Assembly: GCF_036898095.1 (NCBI RefSeq)
Contig: NC_090725.1
Coordinates: 211,671,468 to 211,735,467, forward strand
Reading direction: 5' to 3'
Length of the DNA stretch: 64,000 nucleotides
Origin: Palaemon carinicauda
Taxonomy: Eukaryota > Arthropoda > Malacostraca > Decapoda > Palaemonidae
Positions 13,990-28,832 of this stretch are shown here, piece by piece. The notes beneath the pieces are model-generated. The model did no database searches. It had not been told where the DNA came from and saw only the letters and a program-made list of their open reading frames with translations. The translations under genes and the position numbers were made by a program. Within the stretch, counting starts at the first letter, position 1; every line of letters begins with the position of its first letter.

Positions 13990-15168
13990 ATGACTTTACT
14001 TTACTTTACTTACTTTGATGGCTGCTTTTCCGGTCCCATTTGGCAGGGGAACCCCGCTCTCTAAAGGACCTCCACTGTCGTTTCACCTTGTTCGTTCAGA
14101 GTATTTAACGTTTCATATTACGTATTGTTCATGTACTGTTAAATCGTCACTGTTGTATGACTGTTGAAATAAGAGAGTCTTCAGTTTCCTCGTGAAAGCC
14201 TTAATTTCTTCAATCATTCGAATGTTTCGTGGGAGCTTATTATATAGTCTTGGGGCCACATATTTAAAGGCTCTGGAGCCTAAAGTAGACATATATCTAG
14301 GTTCCAACAGTTTGAAGCCATCTGTAACTATTCTTGTGCCGACACGATTGGTTGTCTGTGCAATATGTAGCAATTCTCTGAAGTATTTTGGACGACCGGT
14401 TCTGATAACTAGGTGGGTTATTGTACATATTTCAAATTCAATTCTCGCTTAAATCGGCAGCCAGTGTAAATCGATTAGTATAGGGGTGATCCTTTCTCTA
14501 GGTGGGACACCTTTTATCAGTCTTGCTCCTCTGTTTATTGTTTTATGATTTCTGAAGTTGCACTTTTGGTAAATTGTAATAGCAAGAGTTGCAGGAGTCA
14601 ATCCTGGTAATAACACAGTTTATCCCAAGTTTCTTTACAGAATTTTCGTCCAGGTACTTTTTTATAAACCCAATGTTTTTAGATGATAACCGGCAGTTTT
14701 AATTACATTATTTATTTGGGCATTTAGAGACAGGTTACTGTCAAGAAATACACCTAGATCTCGAACTTTACTAGACATCGGCACCGGGTCATTATTTATG
14801 TTCATTTGAATATCACCAAAGTTTCTCACGCTGTTTCTCTTACCCACCATCATGAATTCAGTTCTGTTCTCATTTAATTTTAGTTGTTTAAATGTCATCC
14901 ATTCTCTAACACTATCAAGGATTCGGTTTAGAGCTTCAGTAGTGTCATCTATATCATTTATGGAGAAGTAAAATTGAGTGTCATCCGCAAATAGTTTAAA
15001 CTTCACACCATGCCTTTGTAGTATTTTCGATAGACCAATAGTAGAGATGCAGAATAAGATTAGGCCAAGTACACTCCCCTGGGGTACCCCTCTGTTTAAG
15101 GGTTCATATGATGAATAAGAGTTTCCAATTTGTACACAGTAATTTCTACCAACTAAGTATGTTGTAGT
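13990..15168 (-). mobile_element. CR1-like LINE, 3' half of a split minus-strand copy
   Basis: Reading leftward: a YLVGRNYCVQIGN segment, RT motif GVPQGSVLG, the catalytic FADDTQ box (frame at 15006-14662), a KLNENRTEFMMVG segment, then a C-terminal AFKYVAPRLYNKLP...FTRKLKTLLF block (14373-14113) and an AAAGTAAAGTAAAGT-type tail near 13990-14014. The C-terminal KLP...FK..LKTLLF signature is typical of CR1-clade LINEs. Frameshifts separate the blocks. Its 5' continuation is at 19776-22900; the two pieces join within RT once the plus-strand LINE between them is removed. Confidence 0.88.
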
Positions 15169-15416
15169 GGAGTGAGGACGTGCTGAAGAAGTGCTCTGTT
15201 GAAATTTAACAACAATAGTGGCAAGTTAAAAGTGAAAATCGTTAAGTTAATAATTTCCAACATCATTAAGTTATATAAATTGGAATCAAAGTCATTGGAA
15301 TACTAAATAGTGCAAAATTACAAATTAATAGTTGATTACAACTGGGACACAGGTAAGAGTTACCAATTATGGTTTTCCCGACCCATTTGGACTTAAATAT
15401 AGTGTAAACTACAAAA

Positions 15417-16785
15417 ATGTTAGGAGCCATTAAGATAATTAGAAGGAAGCCTCATGAAAAGACTGAAACCGGAAAATCATTTGAAGATGAAACAAATGAA
15501 TTTCTACAAATAATGAAGAATGCATCAGTATGTGATAGTGACAATATGGAGGAAGGTGCTTGTGGAAGAAATGATGAATCAGCGAATGGATCGTTGGTCA
15601 CCGTGGAATCTGATGACACTGAATTATGTGATCACTCCAAGACTGTCGTTGCCAATGATGCAATTTGTTGTGATAGATGTCAAAAATGGTATCATTTTGA
15701 AAACGCATATTCTGGATTAATGGAAAATTTATCACAAGCCCACAGAAGGCTATTGTGTAATGAACATATTTATTACAAGTGTAGGAATTGCACTGATAAG
15801 ATCAATGAGAATGCAGCAAACATACAAAGAAAATTATTGGATGAAGTCGAAATGCCCCATCATTTGGTTCGGGTCTTGATGAATAAAATGGAAGAAATGA
15901 AGGATAGCATGACGGAAATGAGAAATAGAGTGCAAGAAACAAGAGATGAGATGCAAGAATTAAGAAATGAAATGAAAGAATTGAAAAATGAAAAGAAAAG
16001 GAATGAAGATGACATAGATAGGAAGCATAAAACTGGTACATATGCTGAAAAGTTGAAATAAAAAAAAACGTTGATTGTAAAATCAACTGATAAGGTTTGA
16101 GCAGTTAATAATAAGAAAACAATTATGACCAATATAAAAGCCCAAGTTGAAAGCCCTGGTGAAACAGAAGATGGCCACCTGATCATAAAATTTGCTGATA
16201 AACAGAACCTGGAGCAGGCAAAATCAGAATTGGAACAAGGTAATGTAAACAAGATCACTGTTGCTGAAAAAGGAAAACTTAAACCGAAGATAAAACTTAC
16301 TAATGTACCAGAAGATGATGATGATATTATTCAAAGTCTGAAGCTTAAGAACCAGTGGCTAAAAAGACACATTGTAGAAAATGATGATCTGACTATCATA
16401 ATGCAAGAGAATTCAAGAATGGATAAACATAAACACTATTATAAAATGTACACCTAAGATACGTAAAGCAATCTATGAAAATGGAGATAAACTTAGTACC
16501 ACTTATAGAATATGTAATGTTTACGACCATTACATGCCCTACCAGTGTTACAAATGCCAGGAATTTGGGCATAGTGCAGCAAATTGCAAGAATAAACAGT
16601 CGTGCCCCAAGTGCGCGGGAGTACATAAAGTGGGTCATTGCAATGTTGTTGAAGTTAAATGCATAAATTGTGTGAGAAAGAACTATGATGACACAAAACA
16701 TAAATCCTATGATAGAGTAAACTGTTTAGTTTATAAACAAGAAATAACAAGAGCCAGAAACAATACTGACCATGGCTTCGATTAA
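15417..16785 (+). pseudogene. CR1-like ORF1: PHD-type zinc finger, coiled coil and zinc knuckles
   Basis: The first block (15417-16061) has a PHD-like finger (CCDRCQKWYHFE...CNEHIYYKCRNC, about residues 82-126) followed by a heptad-like charged helix rich in MEEMKDSM and EMQELRNEM units. The second block (16125-16457, same frame after two stops at 16059 and 16098) carries a GHLIIKFADKQN segment. The last block (16534-16785, shifted frame) has zinc knuckles CYKCQEFGHSAANC and CPKCAGVHKVGHC. This is the nucleic-acid chaperone/RNP protein layout of CR1 elements with a PHD finger. Three interruptions make it a pseudogene. The minus-strand partner (22823-21623) has the same order. Confidence 0.85.
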
Positions 16786-16799
16786 GAAAATATCATGTC

Positions 16800-19674
16800 T
16801 ACTAATAAATATATAATCCATTAGCAATAAAACTCATATCATTAAGGAAGTCGTAAGTGATCAAGATGTGGATATTTGCTTATTAACTGAAACTTGGTTG
16901 AGTGGGAATGTGAGTGACAGATCGAAAATAAATGAAATGACACCTAAATCTTATAACTTTTATCATGAACCAAGAGAAGACAAAAGAGGTGGTGGCATTG
17001 GAATCTTGATTAAGAAATCATATAAAGTTACAGGAAGAAATCATCTCATAGTTAATTCATTTGAATATATGAATATTAAAATTTTATCTCGAAATGTAAA
17101 TCTACAAATAGTTATACTCTATAGACCACCGAGCAAAAGCAAAAGAATGTTTCTAGATGAATTTAATAACTTACTAGATACATTGAACGACAATGGTAAT
17201 ATAGTTATATGTGGAGATTTCAACCTACATCTTGATAACAGAGTAGACCCATATGTCAATGAATTTAGAGAATTGATTGACAACTACGACCTTGAAAACA
17301 TAGTGTCTGAACCAACAGCTCAGTCTAATCATATACTAGATCTAGTTATAGTAAATAAAAACAACATCATCATACTAAATGTGGAGATTGAACCTGACTG
17401 GTCTATATCCCCAATGCATAAGTTAATGTCTTTTGAAACAGATGTTAGAAAAAATAATGCAATACAGAAGGAAATCACATACAGAATTAAGACCAACTTT
17501 GATCCAAAAGAGTTCATTGAACAAAGCCTAGAGGATATAAAAGGGATAACACCAGTCTGTAACTGTGAAGAGAAGCACACCCTCGTAGAGAGACAATCCT
17601 GTATAAACTGCATTACTGATAGAAGTAAAACTATACTTGCAACTAATTATAATAATAGGTGCCCGGAAATAACAAAAATAATCACAATTAAAGAAAAGTA
17701 GAATTGGTTTGATAATGAATTACATGAAGAGAAAAAAAGAAAAAGAAAAATGGAGGATAAATGGAAAAGAAATAAAAATAATGAAAACTGGCAAATTACA
17801 AATCAGCTAGAAATCGCTACAATTACCTTATCTTAGTTAAAAAAAAGGCCTATTATAAAAAAGTGTGCAATGAAAATGACCCACGGAAAATACATAAGAA
17901 CCTAAAGAAACTATTAGGTCTAAAGACAGAAATAGTATTGCCTTACATAACTAATGATCCTAAATGCCTAGCAAATGATTTTATTGATTAATTTGAAGAA
18001 AAAATAAATCAAATGTGCTCCAGTTTTCACAACATCGGCACAACACAACGAAGGAATACATCAGCAACAGGTGTAAGTAAGCTAAGGGTATTCAAAGAGT
18101 TAAGTCAGAGTGATTATATGAGAATAATAAAGAAAGTAAAAAAACCTACTGCGGAAATGACCCATTTCCAATTAACGATGTAAAAGATGCAGAAAATTTC
18201 ACCAGACTACAAGAGACCTACCGAAACATGGTAAATATGAGTCTAACACAGGCAGTTTTCCCTGATTGTGAAAAAGTTGTATGTATCCAGACTGTGTATA
18301 AAGGAAAAGGTGATGCAGACAATTTAAGTTCATATAGGCCAATATCAAATCTGTCATATTTTTCGAAAATTATTGAAACTGCTGTACACGAACACACCTG
18401 GAAACATCTGAAAAAATCCAATGCCATACCTGATGATCAATCTGCATACAGAGAAAATTACTCCACAGAAACAACAGTGTTAGCGATTAAAAATGACATA
18501 ACAGAAATTATAACAAATGGCAAGTGTTGCATTCTTGTGATGCTTGATCTAAGTGCAGCATTTGATACTGTAGAACATACATATCTGATGGAAGACCTTA
18601 AAGCTGTGGGCATCGTAGAACGAGCATATGACTGGTTTGCGAGTTATCTTGAAAACCGCAAAGTTAAAGTGGTAATATCAAATGTTGAATCTGAGACAAG
18701 AAAACTAACCAAAGGCAGTGTACTAGGTCCTCTCCTGTTTGAAATTTAAACGATTGAACTGGCAAATATACTTGAAACTCACAGAGTTAAGTTTAAAATA
18801 TACGCTGATGATACACAATTCTATTTCCCAATAGAATCAGTTGATGAAGCTAAAAGAAAGATACATGAAATAATGAACGACATTAAGGCTTGGATGTTAA
18901 CAAAAAAGCTCAAGCTCAATGAAGATAAAAGTGATTGTATTATTTTTGGAAATGAAAAAGATATAAAAAGAATCGAATGCTTCCAAAGAATTGAAATAGG
19001 TCAATCGATCATTGACCTAAAGAAATCTGTCAGAAATCTTGGAGTAATCATGGATGATAGACTGACAATGAATGAACATATAATAATATGGTAAGAAATT
19101 GTAACTATCATATTAGAAACATAGCATTTATTAGTAAATACTTAAATGAAAAATCTATGGCCATACTCATTAATCACCACATATTTTCAAGAATTGATTA
19201 CTGCAACTCACTGTTCTATGGCTTACCAAATTATCAGCTGAAGAAAATTCAAAGAGTACAAAACAGAGCTGCTAGATTAATAAAAGGACTACACAATAGG
19301 GAAAGAGTTACCCCTGCACTAATTAAATTACACTGGCTGCCGGTAAAGGCGAGAATTGAATACAAGCTACTCTTACTAACGTTTAAGATACTGAACCAAA
19401 ATATCTAAAAGAATGCCTGAACAAACTAGAACTAGAAACACATGTTAACATAAGACACATGAGTGACAAATATAGGCTATCTGAACCAAGAACAAATAGT
19501 AAATTTGATGAAAGGGCTTTTAGCTACTGTGCGCGTAGACATTATAATAAACTGCCAACTGAAATGAAGGACCTAAAGGGAGCAATTGAATTTAAGAAGA
19601 AACTAAAGACATTACTTTTCACAAGATCATATGATTTGGAAGATGCTACAATCAACGAATTGTATAAGTTATGA
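16800..19674 (+). pseudogene. CR1-like ORF2: AP endonuclease + reverse transcriptase, broken
   Basis: The endonuclease block (16868-17701) has TETWL, RGGGIGILIKK, LYRPPS, CGDFNLH and ILDLVIV, the usual AP-endonuclease landmarks. RT follows (18228-19094) with SSYRPISNLS, DLSAAFDTVEH, GSVLGPLLF, then an in-frame stop (TAA at 18747) and YADDTQ near 18800. C-terminal blocks (19088-19408 in another frame; 19459-19674 in a third) contain RVQNRAARLI and NKLPTEMKDLKGAIEFKKKL. The enzyme would nick target DNA and copy its own RNA in place. Several stops and frameshifts between about 17700 and 19460 disable it. Confidence 0.88.
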
Positions 19675-19775
19675 TGAAAATGTTTCGTTAGATGATTAAC
19701 ATGGACCCGCCCGAGTAGTTCACTCGACTTCAGTGGAGGGTTGGATTTAAACCCAAAACAAGTAAACAAGTAAGT

Positions 19776-22700
19776 ATTCGAAGGCTTGATCGTCATCGCC
19801 GATGGACCGTAAGATCATTAAGTAGCAGTTCATGCACAACTGTATCAAAAACAGCACTGAGATCGAGCAATATTGAAATACCACATTTATTTTCATCCAT
19901 CATTTCCCGCATATTATTTACAACACAGCAGATGGCTGTCTCCGTAGAGTATAGTTTTCTGTAAGCAGATTGGTTGTCAGGCAAAGCTTCTATTACTTCT
20001 AAGTGACTGACTAGTTGTTCAAGAATTACATATTCAAGCACTTTTGAAACAAAGGATAGATTCGAAATAGGTCTATATGAGCTTAATTCCTGGTAGTCCA
20101 GTGCATTTTTCAGAACTGGTGTGACTATAGCCATTTTCTCAGATTTAGGAAACTTACATTCATCAATGCTTGCATTTGCTATTCTCGTTATCATTTCGGC
20201 TAGACTAGAAAAGTTTCTCTCTCCAATTACTTCAGATATTGACATAGGATCGATCGCGCAATTTGTTATCTTTGATCGCTTGATAATTCTGGTGATGTCA
20301 TCTTGTGTTATGTTGTTAAATCGTATTAATTTTGTCTGTGTGCCTGGTGTATCATTAATCTGATGTTGAGTATTTACAAATGGCCTGGTTATATTTTCAA
20401 TTTTGTCTTTAAAGAATACTAGAAAAATATTTGCTAGTTCCTGGTCTCTGTATCCATCAAGTAGCTTCTTTTCTTTTATATTTCCTATTATAGGCTACCA
20501 TTTAGGAGACGATGTAACTTATTTATGTCTGTTGTTGCTTCGAGGATCTTTTCTCTTATAACATTCATTTTTTTTCCTTCTTAGTAGGTAGTTATATTGA
20601 CACGCAGCAGTTTTGTATTATACCTAAGTACTTTCAGTTTTTAACCTATTCTACTTTCTTTACGTCTTTTTCCCTCTTTTCACCAAAGTCTCTCCATCAA
20701 ACCAAGGAGATTGGTCTTTTACAGTTATAGTCTTTTCCATCGGTGGGCACATGGTATCATATTCACTTTTATTCACTTTATTATAAGTGGTCGTAATTCA
20801 GTTAACACACTTAGCCCCCAGCAGACGTTGGTCATCATGATCACAGGGAATGTTGATAGCATCATTTATTTTCTTTGTAACTTCTACAATAAATACGGTA
20901 GGAGAAAAATTTGATTTATGTCTAAAGTTTATAGTCTTTACTAATGCATGTATCTGTAGAGGTAGACTAATGGTAATAAGTTTGTGTACTGAGGAGATAG
21001 TACATTTTGCTTCAACTTTTATATCAGATACAATATTATGCATGCCATCACTTAAAACTAAGTCCAACGTATGCCCAGTTAAAGTAGTTGTACAGCCGAC
21101 ATTATTCACTAGTCGATATGATTCTAATAACTCAGTAAATGCCAAAGCGTCAGGATTTGATGTGTCATCCATCCAAAAATTGAAGTCTCCACAGATAACT
21201 AATTCGATTTTCTCTATGATAATCATCTCAATGAGAGCACCGAATTCTTCAAAAAAGATACTAGTGTTTGTTCTAGGAGATTTGTAGATTGTTACAAAGG
21301 AATTTTTTTTTTTTTTTTTGGCGTAAAGTTTATTTCTATATATTCAAAGCTTGTTACACTAGTTCTTTTCAACATTTCGAGATTTGAGTAACTTTTATGA
21401 ATAAAGAGTCCGACATCCCCACCAGACTTACATTCTCTCGGTATGTGAAATAAGGCGTGTGTGGGGGGCGTAATTTCAGTGATCTTTGCCTTGTCCAAGA
21501 TATTTAACCATGTTTCAGATAATGCTAGCATATCCAAATATTTCTCGTTTATCAATTCTCGAATTTGAACACTCTTATTACCTACACATTGTATATTTAC
21601 ATAGTCACAGTTTATGACATCCCTAGTAACCATGATCAGTATTTTCCGCTAGTCTTTTCAATTCCAAGTCATAAGCTTTGCAATCTTTAGAATTTACTAT
21701 TTTGTCACTTGGTTTGTTTAACTTTATGCAGTTTATACACTTTGACACTTGCGAATTACTCTCCTTGGTGGAATGTTTTCCTGAACATTTCCCGCAAACT
21801 TTATCGTCATTCTTAGACTTGCTATCTTTTTCAAGATGTCCATACCTCTGGCAGTGGTAGCAGGTGATCCCCTGGTACTTATCACGTATGTTATGAGTAT
21901 CCCATCGTAACGAAACTTTTTTCCTCATTATCATGAATATCCTTTCGAACTTCAGGATCACATTTCAGCACATAGTGAGTGCCCCCCCCCCCGGGCAGGA
22001 TTTCCTCAGGACTACACTTATCTTCTCTTCTATATTTTAGATTTGGTCCAGGTAACGATTTCTTTGAATCAAAACATATACTACATCATCTTCATCATTG
22101 TACACATTGCATATCATTATTTTTGGTTTTAGTTTTCCGATTTTTCTCGTTTCAGTGTCAGCCACCAATGTCTGAATTTTGTTTGCCGCCTCTTCTCTGA
22201 TCATTTTGTTTGCAAAGTTTACAACATTTCCATTCGTAGTTGACCTTGTGTTTAGCATAGGAATATCTTTAATCTGTGCTTGTTCAACCTTACGTAATCT
22301 TTCAGTAATTTTAGTTGTTGTATTAGTTGATTTAATGATCAACAGATTTTTTCCTTAACGTTGTCAGCAAATGTCGGTTTCTCCGGTTTTGGGTCTATCA
22401 ATGTTTGAAGTGTTGCTTTAATTGATTCCATATTCATGGCAAGAATGTCAACTTTCTCAGTGAGGTCGGTAGTCTGGGTAGAATTTGCTGCATGTGTGCT
22501 AAGGTCCGCTAGTTTGTTTTCCAAGTCATCTATTTTCGCGTCTTTTTCGTTCAGGGCCAAATCTCTCATGTTCACATCTTCCTTTAATGTTGATACTGTA
22601 TTACTAAAATGGCTTGTCTGGCTTCGTGTACGCAGTGTGGGCATAACCAATCTAGGTTATTCCGTTCATTATCAGTGATGCCTATCACTAAGTGCTCACA

Positions 22701-22900
22701 TTTCTTATTCCATTCACATTCTATCCATTTTTTCCGTTCTCCCTCCTTGGTTTTACATATGAGGCAAAAATAGTTGGGAACACAAATGGTGTACTGTTTC
22801 TTATCATTCAGGTTTCTCCACAAAATTAACTAATATCTTTTCAATGATATTCTAAGCGAGAAACAGAAAGATAAAACACAACTCGGGGCACACGTCCACA
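19776..22900 (-). mobile_element. CR1-like LINE, 5' half of the split minus-strand copy
   Basis: Reading leftward from about 22830: a PHD-like finger (CLICKTKEG...CPHC, 22823-22584), a charged linker, a GKLKPKIMICNV segment, zinc knuckles (CYHCQRYGHLEKDS and CGKCSGKHSTKES, 21961-21623), endonuclease (LALSETWL; CGDFNFWMDD; LDLVLSD, 21633-20798), and the start of RT (SSYRPISNLSFVSKVLE; LDLSAVFDTVVH, 20245-19793), ending at DDDQAFEY by the junction. It is degraded by frameshifts but syntenic with the plus-strand LINE, so both come from related CR1-like lineages. It is older than its insertion. Confidence 0.87.
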
Positions 22901-23119
22901 CTAAGTACAGGTGTGACTTTGATTCTGCATTATTTAGATCTCTCGTTTTCTTTTTACTTTTACTTTATGATGTAAATCATTATTTCCCTTGTCTTTTAAA
23001 CGAAGTTTTATATTAGCCTTTGCACTCATCGGAAAACCTGTTTCTTTATTTCCTAGGAAGTCTTCATTCCCCGAACCAATTTCTGGTCTGTCAAACCTGA
23101 CTCTCAACTCACCCAATTG

Positions 23120-23431
23120 CTCGCATTTTCCATCTAATGGGTTTCAACCTTTGTATGCGTAACACTATTTATCACTTAGGACATCATTATACATTATATA
23201 GTTTAAATTGTACTTGTTAGCAATAAATAACACGTGTGTGGAGGGCAATTGCGCCCTCGTCAACTAAATATCCGAACCAAGGTAAATGGCAGGAGTTTTA
23301 GTAGGCGTTTATAGACATATTGTGTACAACATCTCCGTTTTCCAGAAGTCCTGATGATGTTAATTAAGTTGATTTAAGTTAATTACTGACGACTTATTTA
23401 AACGAAAATAAAAAAGAAAAAACTTCGTTAT
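23120..23431. other. Non-coding stretch upstream of the minus-strand LINE
   Basis: No gene. Contains a short inverted repeat around GGAGGGCAATTGCGCCCTC (about 23240-23260). It may include the 5' leader of the minus-strand CR1-like LINE, whose exact start cannot be fixed. Confidence 0.4.
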
Positions 23432-26077
<2,646 letters not shown>

Positions 26078-26219
26078 TTGTTCCGTAACTGGAATACAAA
26101 CCACGCTATTTAATATGGGTAATTACTTTCGGCGTAGCTGAAATGACGAGCTATTAGAATTTTAACGAGGGTTTACTACCCCACCGCTAGTTAGCGGGGG
26201 GTAGGGAGGGTAGCTTGCT
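26078..26219 (+). repeat. DIRS A 5' inverted terminal repeat
   Basis: The inner part (about 26108-26219) is the reverse complement of about 32408-32520, with few differences. The outer ~38 bp (ending GCTATTTAATA) is not shared with the 3' repeat but is complementary to the first half of the ICR. The repeat breaks off at TAGCTTGCT, where copy B continues for another ~30 bp, so copy A carries a deletion here. Confidence 0.9.
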
Positions 26220-28814
26220 GTGGGCGCCAACTCATCCCGTTGTAGAACGGGCAACGGTCCCTTCGGGACATCAAGGGCTTTCGCACAAATTTGTGCATAA
26301 GTCCCTTACGCGCCAGGTCTCCCCTGCGCGCCAACAATCACCTGCACGCCAGCGCGCACCTGCAGATGTTCCTGCTATAGCGCGCCAGCACTCTCCTGAT
26401 CGCCAGTGCGCTACTACGCGCCCTCATCCTGCAGCGCGCCCTCGTTCTCCTGCACGCCAGCACTCGCCTACGCGCCAACGCTCGCCTGCTCGCCAACGAT
26501 CTCCTGCGCGCCCACGATCTTCTGATCTGGGCGCAATGGGGAAGGTAACCTCTTCCCCTGCTCCCCAGCACTCACCAAAGCGCCACCGATCGCCGACGCG
26601 CCATCGGACCCCGCCTGCGCGCCATCGTGCACAGTCTCCAACACGCGTCACGAGATTGCACACGAGTGCCCTGCCCGCCCACCACCACAGCCAGATGTGT
26701 GCTCTCATGTGCGCCTGCGCGCAATGGATATATCTCCTGCGTGCGCGCGCCCGCGCGAACAATCGCCTTCGCATGCGTGAGCGCTCATCCACCCTTCTGC
26801 GCGCCCTCTGCCATCTCCAGCCTGTGCCCCTGCGCGCCATCGCTCGCCCGCGCGCCATCGCTCGCCCGCACGCCATCGCTCGCCCGCGCGCCATCGCTCG
26901 CCCGCGCGCCATCGCTCGCCCGCGCGCCATCGCTCGCCCGCGCGCCATCGCTCGCCCGCGCGCCATCGCTCGCCCGCTCGCCCGCGCGCCATCGCTCGCC
27001 CGCTCGCCCGCGCGCCATCGCTCGCCCGCTCGCCCGCGCGCCATCGCTCGCCCGCGCGCCATCGCTCGCCCGCGCGCCATCGCTCGCCCGCGCGCCAACG
27101 CTTGCCCGCGACCCATGGCAAATCCCAACGCGCGAGCGCCAGCGCGATCCCCACCGCGTGAGGCTGCAGGACAACGCGCGACCAGGTTATCATCGTCGCG
27201 TGTGGAGGGAGGATTCCGGATAGGTCCTGGGACTTTTCTCCTTCTTACTTTCAAGCAAACCCTCCTTTGGTAACTCCTCCTAGGGATCGAACAATCCCCT
27301 TCCCTCCAGAGGGAGTTTCAGTCAGCATCCTTGGTTTGGGTCCCTGGTCAGAGCGGTCATGCAGGCTTTTAAGCCTGTTCTCTCTGAGCTGAGCCACAAA
27401 TCATTGGCAGCTTCTACTCCCCTGAAGAGGAAGAGAGGAGTATCTGATGTGGTAACTTCTCCAAGGGCGAAGCTGACTCCTCAGAAGTCTTTGAGGAAGG
27501 CCTCTTCACCCCGCAGACTTTCACTCCTTCCCCTTCGGACGAAGATTTCCCGTCCTCAGGGGAGTCACGCGAGGTGAGGCATTCCCCCATCGCATCAATG
27601 AGGGAAACCCCACCTCGCTCCGGGAAGTCTTCTCTGGTAGGGGTGGAGAAGAGCCTCCCACCATCGCTGTTGGAGTCCTGCATCACTCCCAGGAGGGAGT
27701 CGAAGGACTCTAAGACTTTGCCTAAGTCATCCTCAAGGATTAGACCGGAGCCAGCCAAGCCCTCAGAGAATGTCCACGAGTCCCCCCAAGAAGAGCCTTT
27801 GGGGACAGGAGACTTCGCTGCTAGCCCTTCAGGAGGGGAGCTGCAGGAATCAGAGCATGCGTTCTGGCAGGTTCTGACCCTTATGAGGAATCTCAATGTG
27901 TTTGCGGATCCAGAGATTCTCCCTCGTGAGGGCAAGGACACGGTCTTGGACCGAGTCTTTGGTACTCAAAAACCCTCAAAGGCTAGCGCGGCTTTGCCCT
28001 GGTCTCAAGGGGTTAAGAGTGCCAGAGACAAGGTCGAAGGCCAGCTCTCCGAGCTTGCCTCCTCCAACCGATCCAGCGCCGGCAACAAACTCCTCCTGCC
28101 TCCTCGTGTCCATCAGAGGAGGTACTTTGACATCATAGAGGAGACTTGTTTAGCTCTTCCCCTACTGTACACCACTCTTTAGAAGAGCTTACCAGGGGAG
28201 TCCCTCTAGAGAGAGACTCCAACCGGCAAGTCTCGTTCTCAGTAACGGAGATCCTTAGCCAGGAGAAGGTGGCGAAGTGTGCCTTGCAGGCAACTTCGTG
28301 GCTGGACATCTGGCTGGGGTCTCTGGGCATCCTGTTACGATCAGAGGACTTGTCCAAAGAGAGTACCAGGAAGGCCATGGAGAACCTTTTTACTCTCAGC
28401 ACTCGTACAATCAAGTTTCTAGCCCACCAAGCCTCGAACTTTTGGGCTAATACCATCTTGAAACGTCGAGATGCGGTGTCTGAGAGATTTCACCAAAAGG
28501 TCCCCAGTACCGAGATCAGCAGGCTCAGACATTCTTCCATCATGTGGAAGAACTTGTTCAAGCCTAAGGACGTGGATCAGGCGGCTGAGAAGTGGAGGAA
28601 GTCCAACCAGGACTCTCTCCTACATAGAACTTTAACATCGAAGCCCTATAAACCTCCAGCAACCCAGCAATCACGTCCTACCAAGACCACGAAACCGGCA
28701 GCTTCAGCGAAGACAACGGTGTTTAAGCTCTTTCCTCTCAAGGACAAGAAAGGCAAAAAGTCCTCCAGGGGAGGAAAGAATCCTCGAGGGAGCGGCCGAG
28801 GCCGCAAACGCTAG
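26215..28814 (+). pseudogene. DIRS A gag-like ORF1 remnant
   Basis: Four open blocks in shifting frames: 26215-27273 (Arg/Ser/Pro/Ala repeats), 27359-27577 (QAFKPVLSELSHKSL...STPLKRKRGV), 27574-28182 (LLESCITPRRESKDSKTLPKSS; FWQVLTLMRNLNVF) and 28146-28814 (LEELTRGVPLERDSN; ATSWLDIWLGSLGILL; a lysine/arginine-rich C-terminus). The last blocks align with copy B (36675-37445 and following) and, more distantly, copy E (55763-56551: SSWLDWWASTLV; basic C-terminus). The likely role is a structural, nucleic-acid-binding protein of the particle. Frameshifts make this copy a pseudogene. It lacks the Cys-rich N-terminus seen in B and E. Confidence 0.75.
26829..27108. repeat. 18 bp minisatellite within DIRS A gag
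   Basis: The unit CGCGCGCCATCGCTCGCC is repeated about 15 times, with a few units carrying an extra CGCTCGCCCG-type insert. Being a multiple of three, it encodes an Arg-Ala-Ile-Ala-Arg-Pro repeat in the element's frame. Diverged units (CGCGCCAGCACTCTCCTG type) extend on the 5' side from about 26310, encoding Arg/Ser/Pro-rich SPARQ-like motifs. Confidence 0.95.
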
Positions 28815-28832
28815 GATTGGCAGTCCCCCTGC

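Larger units (their letters stand above)
15169..19775 (+). mobile_element. Near-full-length CR1-like LINE, plus strand, nested in the minus-strand copy
   Basis: About 4.6 kb with a short 5' leader (to 15416), ORF1 (15417-16785), ORF2 (from about 16800 to 19674) and a tail of AAACAAGTAAACAAGTAAGTA type. It interrupts the RT gene of an opposite-strand CR1-like LINE: the left flank encodes TTYLVG and the right flank DDDQAFEY, adjacent segments of one RT. Boundaries are good to about 5 bp. At most a three-base AGT is shared at the junctions, so there is no long target duplication. Both ORFs carry stops and frameshifts. Confidence 0.88.

Noticed and set aside
26424..27254. Minus-strand open frames of up to 276 codons opposite the DIRS A minisatellite
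   Set aside because: Shadow of the 18 bp GC-rich repeat; the sense strand carries the gag context conserved with copy B.
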